Part shown: positions 57,370-64,000 of the stretch, in pieces
Numbering within the stretch: the first letter of the stretch is position 1
Layout of the letters: each line of letters opens with the position of its first letter
Assembly: GCA_036925085.1 (NCBI GenBank)
Contig: JAUPFP010000078.1
Coordinates: forward strand, 181,001 to 245,000
DNA from: Brachycybe producta
Lineage: Eukaryota; Arthropoda; Diplopoda; Playtdesmida; Andrognathidae
Length of the DNA: 64,000 bases
Direction of reading: 5' to 3'
Program-made: the position numbers and the translations under genes
The notes under the pieces: generated by a model
Seen by the model: the letters and a program-made list of their open reading frames with translations, nothing else
Told to the model about the DNA's origin: nothing
Database searches by the model: none

Positions 57370-58320
57370 GATGGCCCGCGAGCCGCTAATGATGTTTTCG
57401 TTTCAGTCTGTCACCTTTAAGTTTATGATCTTGTGACGTCATGCGCACGCGAGACGCAATGGGTTTCTCTCTCCCTCTATCTATCTTTCTCTCCATCTCG
57501 CCAAAGATCATGAAATAATATTGATCAGCAACGTGTGGCTCGCGAGCCAGATTTAAAATTCAAAAAATTATGACGTCACATAGTCTCGTTAGCTGAGCGA
57601 GCGTGCCCTTTAAAGATTAGTGACGTCACGCGCGCACGAGATGCAATTAGTTTCTCTTTCCCTCTATTTTTATCGTCAAAGATCATAAAATAATATCAAT
57701 CAGCAACGTGTGGCCCGCGAGCCAAATTTAAAATACAAAAAATTATGACGTCACATAGTCTCTTTAGCCGAGCGAGCGTGCCCTTTAAAGATTAGTGACG
57801 TCACGCGCGCACGAGACTTAATGGATTTATCTCTCCCTCTTATCTATCTTTCTCTCCATCTCGCCAAAGATCATAAAATAATATCGATAAGCAATGTATG
57901 GCCCGCGAGCTAAATTAAACTATTCTAAACTATGACGTCATCTAGTCTCGCGAGCCAACCAGGTGTGTTCTTTAAATATTATGACGTCATCTGCACGTAG
58001 CATAATGGGTTTTTCATTCTTGAAATGCTTCATGGTGTACGATGAAAAACAATGTGCAATGTATGGCCCGCGAGCCAAATTAAAATATACTAAACTATAG
58101 ACGTCATCTAGTCTCGCAAGCCAAACGAGAGTTTGCTTTAGAGATGATGACGTCAGACGTACGAAACACTCCAGTGGGTTTTTCAATATGATGGGCAATG
58201 TACGGCTCGCGAGCCAAATGAGTTTGGCTTTTAAGGCTCGTGAGCCAAATGAGTTTGGCTTTTAAGGCTCGCGAGCCAAATGAGTTTGGCTTTTAAGGCT
58301 CGCGAGCCATAGCACTGTTC
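57370..58320. repeat. Repeat combining GGCTCGCGAGCC and TGACGTCA
   Basis: About five units of 140-190 bp. Each has a GTGTGGCTCGCGAGCC-like palindrome, AAATTATGACGTCACATAGT, GAGCGAGCGTGCCCTTTAAA, a second CRE (TTAGTGACGTCACGCGC) and CTCTCCCTCTATC. The 3' end (58200-58310) shrinks to a 32-bp unit with AAGGCTCGCGAGCCAAATGA and GTTTGGCTTTT. Located in the first intron of the 57.0-kb gene. Confidence 0.88.
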
Positions 58321-58820
58321 TGCGTGAGCCACAACACGTTTGGAAACTCATCGGTCAATCCGATTTGACTGATGAGTTATGAAATCGTGCTTGTTTGGTA
58401 CGTTATTCATGTTCATAGTGTCGTCTAATGAGTAATGACGTCATATGGAAGAAAAACATCCCATTTCCTAATTAAGGGTTAAAGTGGTTTATTGTTAATT
58501 TGTCGTAATGACCCTCAACATTCATCAAGCAATTATTCACTTTTTTTGTAAAAAAATGTTTTCTTATTCACTTGAGATTGTAAATGGGTTTCAAGCGTCC
58601 TCTAGTGACAGTGAGAAGAGTGACATAGTGTCATAAGTGTGAATGAAATTGAAGAGTTTTAGAAGCTCTTTTTGCTAATGGATATAAGCGCCCTCTAGTG
58701 AGTATAGTTATAACTTTGAATGGCTTGGAAAAGTTGGAAGTGATTTGGAGTTGAAGAAATGGAGAAGCGCCTTCTGGTGAGAGCAGAGATGAATAACTTG
58801 CTTGGTTTGAAAAACAGGCA
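58321..58820. other. Intronic or intergenic, CTCF-like words
   Basis: No coding signal. CRE at about 58438. GCGYCCTCTAGTG-type words at 58594, 58687 and 58766. Confidence 0.4.
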
Positions 58821-58825
58821 TGTAA

Positions 58826-59006
58826 AGACAGGGACACGCAGACGTTTGCTCCGCCCTTTTATGAGCGTTAGACCAAATATCAACCAATATGAAATTGAAA
58901 CGGGCGGAGCATGTGACGTCAGACCACATAAGTTGACATAACAAACCAATTAGAAGTTGCCTGTCCTCATAAAAGGGGCGGAGCAATCGACTATATCTCC
59001 CTGTGT
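58826..59006. mobile_element. Family B element, copy 4
   Basis: GACAGGGACACGCAGACG to the inverted TCTCCCTGTG. It contains TTGCTCCGCCCTTTTATGAG, GGGCGGAGCATGTGACGTCA and ACCAATTAGAAGTTGCCTG. Confidence 0.75.
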
Positions 59007-59015
59007 TTGATAGAC

Positions 59016-59213
59016 AGTCAATTAGAAATCGGAACAAACACAAGTCGGCTCCGCCCTTTTTATGACGACCGGCAACTTCTAATTGGTTTGTTATGTGGTT
59101 CGACGTTGAAAAGGGCGGAGCATGTGACGTCAGACTACATAACCAACCAATTAGAAGTTGCCGTTCGTCATAAAAAGGGCGGAGCCAACTTGTGTTCAAA
59201 CACAGGCGTGTTT
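59016..59213. mobile_element. Family B element, copy 5
   Basis: GACAGTCAATTAGAAATCGG to CAACTTGTGTTCAAACACAG. It contains GGCTCCGCCCTTTTTATGAC, GGGCGGAGCATGTGACGTCA and the inverted arm. Confidence 0.85.
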
Positions 59214-59299
59214 GAAAAGGGTAGAAAGCGCGTCCTCTAGTGAGAGTTTCGTAATTGTTGATAAAAGCATCTCTTGGTTCGTTTGCCTGTGTTTGAAAT

Positions 59300-59508
59300 A
59301 AAGCCAATTAGAAATTGGGAGGAACACAAGCCGGTTCCGCCCTTTTTATGATGACCGGCAACTTCTAATTGGTTTGTTGTGTGGTTCGACGTTGAAAAGG
59401 GCGGAGCATGTGACGTCAGACTACATAACCAACCAATTAGAAGTTGCCGTTCGTCATAAAAAGGGCGGAGCCAACTTGTGTTCGTCCCGATTTCTAAATG
59501 CCTGTGTT
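59300..59508. mobile_element. Family B element, copy 6
   Basis: AAAGCCAATTAGAAATTGGG to CCCGATTTCTAAATGCCT. Flanked by GTGTTTGAAA on both sides, consistent with a 9-10 bp target duplication. Confidence 0.87.
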
Positions 59509-59513
59509 TGAAA

Positions 59514-60094
59514 AGGGTAGAAAGCGCGCCCTCTAGTGAGAGTTTAGTAATTGTTGATAAAAGCATCTCTTGGTTCATTTGCATATGTCAAAGTGATGTG
59601 TTCGTGGGTGGCTAGAGAGAGGGATAGAGAAAGAGTGGAATGACAGTGCGCCACCCACGCATTTCTGTAGGTCACGTGGGTGTCATTAATACACTTCACC
59701 TCCGCATTTTTTTTTTGTGGCCCACCTGAGAATATTAGTGGAGACATTTAATGGAATGTAATGGATGGTGAATGTGTTTGTGTGGGTCTTGTAAATAAAA
59801 GATGGGGGGGTGGGGGGTTTGAGCAGTATGTGTGTGGGATTGTAAAAAATGAACTATAAAAAAGGTGTAGGGAGAAATGAAGTGAATGATGAGGAATAAG
59901 AGGTGTAAGAAAATGAGTCACATTGGTTTTTATTATATACTTATTGCTTATTAGACACAATGGGACAATAAGAAAAAAAGAGCAAAATAAAGTTTACAGG
60001 AATTGTGTGGCCATATTGCAAAATAAGCAATAACTATGGCTATGTTGTATTTTACAAGGAGCCGACATTAAACTGCTTTTAAAGTAGAAAAATA
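59514..60094. other. No gene seen
   Basis: One CTCF-like word (CGCGCCCTCTAGTGAG at about 59525), a CCACCCACG and CACGTGGGTG stretch near 59650, and a GGGGGGGTGGGGGG run near 59805. Confidence 0.4.
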
Positions 60095-60845
60095 AAAACG
60101 AAATTTGAAAGTGTTTTAGAAACTAGAAGGGTAGTTAAGTCACAATAGTTATTTTCATGTTGATATCTTTCAAAATAAACGTTTGATTTTGAAAGAAATA
60201 TGAAAATCTTTAGAAAATACTCTAGTTTCTAAAACACTTTCTAGTTTCTCTTCATTTTGCATCTGAAAGATAGAATATCGAAGTGATGGAGCTACCCTTC
60301 TAGTTTCTAAAACACTTTCTAGTTTCTCTTTATTTTGTGCACCTGAAAGACGGAATATCTTAAGTGATTGAACTACCATTCTAGTTTTTAAAACACTTTC
60401 TAGTTTCTCTTCATTTTGCATCTGAAAGACAGAATATCTTAAGTGATTGAGCTACCATTCTAGTTTCTAAAACACTTTCTAGTTTCTCTTCACTTTGCAC
60501 CTGAAAGATAGAATATCTAAGTGATTGAACTACCCTTCTAGTTTCTAAAACACTTTCTAGTTTCTCTTCATTTTGCATCTGAAAGATAGAATATCTAAGT
60601 GATTGAACTACCCTTCTAGTTTCTAAAACACTTTCTAGTTTCTTTTTATTTTGTGCACCTGAAAGATAGAATATCGAAGTGATGGAGCTACCCTTCTAGT
60701 TTCTAAACCACTTTCTAGTTTCTCTTTATTTTGTGCACCTGAAAGACGGAATATCTTAAGTGATTGAACTACCCTTCTAGTTTCTAAAACACTTTCTAGT
60801 TTCTCTTTATTTTGCATCTGAAAGACAGAATACCTTAAGAGAAAG
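60095..60845. repeat. Family A element whose right arm became a 78-81 bp array
   Basis: A family A left arm (TTTTAGAAACTAGAAGGGTA at 60115) is followed by about eight tandem copies of its right end: CTAGTTTCTAAAACACTTTC, TAGTTTCTCTTCATTTTGCA, CTGAAAGACAGAATATCTTA, AGTGATTGAACTACC. Copies start near 60219, 60300, 60381, 60460, 60538, 60616, 60696 and 60777. Confidence 0.9.
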
Positions 60846-61075
60846 TTTAAAAGTGTTTTAGAAACTAGAAGGGTAGCTCAGTCATTATTTTCATGCTGAT
60901 ATCTTTCAAAATAAACTTTTTATAGATAAAAAAAATTACAAAATATTTATCTCTTTAAATTTGGGTCATTTTTCAAACTCACAAAAAAGCTTATTTTGAA
61001 AGATATCAAACGTGAAAATAGTCTTAAGTGATTGAGCTACCCTTCTAGTTTCTAAAACACTCTAATTATGTTTCT
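60846..61075. mobile_element. Family A foldback element
   Basis: Intact copy directly after the array: GTGTTTTAGAAACTAGAAGG, TGATATCTTTCAAAATAAAC, then GCTTATTTTGAAAGATATCA and CTACCCTTCTAGTTTCTAAA. Confidence 0.85.
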
Positions 61076-61754
61076 TAACTTGTAATAATTTAAATGAAAT
61101 TAGGACATAAAACAGTGAATTTTATTATTTTGCTTTCAAGTTGATGAAAAACACGAATTACAATAAGAAAAAGGTGTTCAAGTGCATGTGTCTGTCGGTA
61201 GGTGGCGCTGCACATGATTTAAAAAAAAAAAAGCTTCTTTAATGCGATTTAAGTGAGTTTTATTTGTTGTTTCTGTAATGAGGACATTTAGCATAAATTA
61301 AAAGCAACAAAAACAAAATGTCCGGAAATGATGTTTCTTATTTTTACAATGAAAAAGTGATTTCCGGTGTTTTTATTTTATTGTTTTTTGTCTAAGGAGC
61401 CATTTTTTTTTCTTACAAAAACGCCGGAAAATCATAAAAGGTCAGTCACCTTGTGTGACAGTTGGGCGCCAGTTACAAAGTAGTTGTAGAATATATGACA
61501 AAGCAGTCATAACGAAATATAATAACTAATGACACCCGCAGACGAGCGACTTTTAGTGGTCGTGATATCGCAAAAAGTGGTCGTCGTATGGCTGAACGAA
61601 AAAGCTTATAGATGCTTTCAATGGCAAGCTTGGCAACCAGCAACAGTCTACAGCAACTGTTGCTGGTGATGCTATACTAGCGCCACCGCAGCATTGCAGC
61701 AATTGTTAAATGGATGCCTCTCTGCTCAGTATGGTGAGTGGAGGAAACCAGCAA
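61076..61754. other. No gene seen
   Basis: AT-rich. GTAGGTGGCGCTGCAC near 61198, an AGTGGTCGT repeat fragment (61550-61590) and a CAGCAACAGTCTACAGCAAC stretch near 61638. Confidence 0.4.
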
Positions 61755-61763
61755 CCATTGTGT

Positions 61764-61962
61764 TACAGCCAATTAGAAATCGGGACAAGCAGAAGTTGGC
61801 TCCGCCCTTTTTATGACGACCGGCAACTTCTAATTGGTTTGTTCGATGTTGAAAAGGGCGGAGGTTGTGACGTCAGACTACATAACCAACCAATTAGAAG
61901 TTGCCGTTCGTCATAAAAAGGGAGGAGCCAACTTATGTTCTTCCCGATTTCTAAATGCGTGT
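61764..61962. mobile_element. Family B element, copy 7, with 9-bp target duplication
   Basis: TACAGCCAATTAGAAATCGG to CGATTTCTAAATGCGTGT. Flanked by CCATTGTGT at 61755-61763 and 61963-61971, a perfect 9-bp direct repeat. Internal GGAGGTTGTGACGTCAGACT. Confidence 0.92.
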
Positions 61963-62034
61963 CCATTGTGTGCCAGCAACCACTTTCTTGTCACGTGATC
62001 ATGATTTGGTCGCTGGGTTCTTGCTCATTTGTTT

Positions 62035-62445
62035 CCCTAAAGCCTCGTTTTCACGGCTTTTCAGTTCTTTCATGAGAGTAGCTGTCATGAAAGTTGCGAT
62101 AGTTCACTCTCACGATAGCAACTGTCTACACGTGTTGAAGTAACTTGTCACATGACAGTGTGACGTCTACTTCACAGAATATCATTGAGTCAACAACAGT
62201 GTTGCCTCTTTCTCTCCCTCCAGAAGCCAAATTTCCCTACAAAGTGGATATTTCCCTACAAAGTGGTCACACAACAACTATAACTATTGCGACAGTACTA
62301 TCAACTATCTAGTCATACGAGATAGTTGTGATAGTCACTATCGCAACAGTGTGATAGTGGCTATCACGTGGTCTACACGATGATAGTTCTCGCGATAGTT
62401 GCTGCTTTCATGACAGCAACTCTTGTGAAAACGAGGCTTAATTTG
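62035..62445. mobile_element. Foldback element with AAGCCTCGTTTTCAC ends, family F
   Basis: AAAGCCTCGTTTTCACGGCT at the left and TCTTGTGAAAACGAGGCTTA at the right. The interior is dense in GATAGTTGCTATCACGATAG-type words on both arms. About 405 bp, no coding capacity. The bases next to both ends are AA/TT-rich, so no target duplication can be assigned. Confidence 0.8.
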
Positions 62446-62929
62446 CGGCCGACCTTAAAAAGAACGTGTAGGAGTTTTCAAATGCACCTTTGAAAGTGTT
62501 TTGGGCGCCACGAACACAACTTCCATTTGATTATTTGTTGTTTGAATTGCGTGTCAATTCATTATGATCGCCATTTATAACAGTTTCTCGCAATTAGTTG
62601 CATGTCTTTTCATTTATATGGCATTGGAATGCATTTTGAACACGCAAATTTCATGTTGTTTTCAGTCATTACGCGACAAGAGATAATCGATCATTATCGA
62701 TTTTTTTTCTCTTCTCTTTAAGTTCAAAGTGTCCACAAAATAAATTACATAAAAAAAATGTTGGAAGTGATATTTCAAGGTACTGACAACAAATGTTATG
62801 ACATATTTCTTCCAAAGAGACCGGAAATGAAATTCGTCTTTTTTTTTTTTCCTAAAGGTTTCAAAGGGTTTTAATCTTTCATTTTGTATCATATTTTACT
62901 TTTTAAAATTTCATTTTGAAAAAAAAATG
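62446..62929. other. No gene seen
   Basis: Unremarkable AT-rich sequence with one GGGCGCCACG word near 62503. Confidence 0.35.
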
Positions 62930-63135
62930 ACAGGCAATTAGAAATCGGGAAGAACTGAAGTTGGCTCCTCCCTTTTTATGACGAACGGCAACTTCTAATT
63001 GGCTGGTTATGTAGTCTGACGTTGAAAAAGGCGGAGCATGTGACGTCAGGCTACATAACCAGCCAATTAGAAGTTGCCGGTCGTCATAACAAGGGCGGAG
63101 CGAAATGAAGTTCTGATCGATTTCTAACTGCCTGT
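62930..63135. mobile_element. Family B element, copy 8
   Basis: ACAGGCAATTAGAAATCGGG to CGATTTCTAACTGCCTGT. Internal GGCGGAGCATGTGACGTCAG. No clear target duplication is left. Confidence 0.9.
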
Positions 63136-63159
63136 AACTTAAAAACCTCCTGAGAGTAT

Positions 63160-63320
63160 TTCCTTTTAAGAGGGCTATTTAAACATTTAATTTGTTTGTG
63201 TAGTGCTAGACGGCGCCACTGTCTCCCCATAGTATTTCTATGAGGACACAGTGGCGCCATCTAGTGCTACATGGACAAATCAAATATTTAAATAGCCATC
63301 TTAAGAGGGGCTCCATAGAA
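63160..63320. mobile_element. Foldback element carrying GGCGCCATCTAGTG words
   Basis: TCTTTTAAGAGGGCTATTTAAA-type left arm (from about 63165) and TTTAAATAGCCATCTTAAGA right arm. Inner arms TAGTGCTAGACGGCGCCACT and AGTGGCGCCATCTAGTGCTA. The palindrome is about 150 bp, centred near 63238. Confidence 0.75.
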
Positions 63321-63659
63321 AAATACTTGTGTAAATGCACGGTAGATGGCGCCTGCAACCTCCATAGGTGGTGGCCAACTCCGCACGTGCCAATTAGTTG
63401 AAATCGAATGCACCCTTTTAGCTCTAAAAAGGCGTCCAAATCAACCTTAATTATCAGCACGTGGATAAACTTAACCGCAGAACGTAATATAAGTGAAGAG
63501 ATTATGTGTAGCGATGACGCAATTAATAGTTTGCCACGTGCAAAAAAAAGGAAATCAGTCAGTACATTTCTAATGGGTGGAGTGCTAGTGGCGCCATCTA
63601 ACGCCACACGCACAAAATAAATGATCTACTTGCAGTCTTAAGTGGTTTGAAGGAACATT

Positions 63660-63930
63660 TAAGAAGAAATTCAAAGTTTGTTAGAAACTAGAATAGTAAA
63701 AGTAGGAGCTAAAAGCATTTTCATAACGATATAGTTCAAAATAAACTGTTTAGCTCGTACGTTTGCTAGTCTAGTTTCTATTGAATTGTGGACGTTTTGT
63801 TTTAATGTTTAGTGAAAATTATTTTCAAAATTGCTGCAAAAAGTTCATTTTTTAAAGACATCAACATGAAAATCCTCCGTAAATGATACAGTTACTCTTC
63901 TAGTTTTTAAAATACTTTTAAAACTTTTAA
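63660..63930. mobile_element. Family A foldback element (diverged)
   Basis: TTTGTTAGAAACTAGAATAG, GATATAGTTCAAAATAAACT, then AAAGTTCATTTTTTAAAGAC and GTTACTCTTCTAGTTTTTAA. A partial inner copy lies near 63765. Confidence 0.7.
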
Positions 63931-64000
63931 AAGTTTACTGTCAGATGCTCTTGAGAGTTCAGTTAATGTGACTCTCAGTACATTCGGATAGTTCTTTCAA

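Overview
This window is nuclear DNA of an animal, very probably an invertebrate. It is AT-rich. Protein genes are cut by many short GT-AG introns at conserved positions, and the families are typical metazoan ones (clathrin adaptor gamma, PARP2, ZFTRAF1, protein C10). Nothing looks bacterial or organellar. The species cannot be named from the sequence alone.

Layout. 1-1.5 kb: AT-rich 3' flank with arrays. 1.5-3.4 kb (-): intronless TRMT5, the tRNA m1G37 methyltransferase, with a Ser/Glu/Lys repeat expansion. It is head to head, 1.2 kb apart, with SDR39U1 (+, 4.6-7.3 kb, 5 exons). 7.3-10.8 kb: two large inverted-repeat elements. 10.8-23.3 kb (-): complete gamma-adaptin of the AP-1 complex in 16 coding exons, with a 23-unit 30-bp satellite just upstream. 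26.8-31.1 kb (+): ZFTRAF1/CYHR1 RING-TRAF zinc-finger protein, 5 exons. 31.1-37 kb: tandem arrays and foldback elements. 37.1-38.1 kb (-): a four-helix membrane protein that looks like TMEM276. 40.8-50.5 kb (+): an 18-exon PARP2 with a long charged N-terminus and two WWE domains ahead of WGR. 51.2-52.8 kb (-): protein C10 (C12orf57). 54.6 kb (-): a small unrecognised coding exon. 57.0 kb (+): first exon of a small unrecognised membrane protein. 53-64 kb is otherwise packed with palindromic non-autonomous transposons.

The genes are housekeeping genes and do not form one pathway. PARP2, AP1G, SDR39U1 and TRMT5 have human counterparts that all lie on chromosome 14, and TMEM276 adjoins ZFTRAF1 in human, so the window seems to keep pieces of ancestral animal linkage.

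The most unusual non-coding signals are: (1) six paired inverted copies of an ATGGCG-core motif (arm near GTACNAAYATGGCG, about 50-60 bp overall) at the 5' ends of ZFTRAF1, PARP2 and C10; (2) a large excess of the CRE palindrome TGACGTCA, about 28 by hand count; (3) a foldback transposon family that carries CRE, CCAAT and GC-box words; (4) a very abundant foldback family whose arm has separately expanded into tandem arrays. All exon joins were made by hand; for the seven complete genes the summed exon lengths are divisible by three and keep frame.
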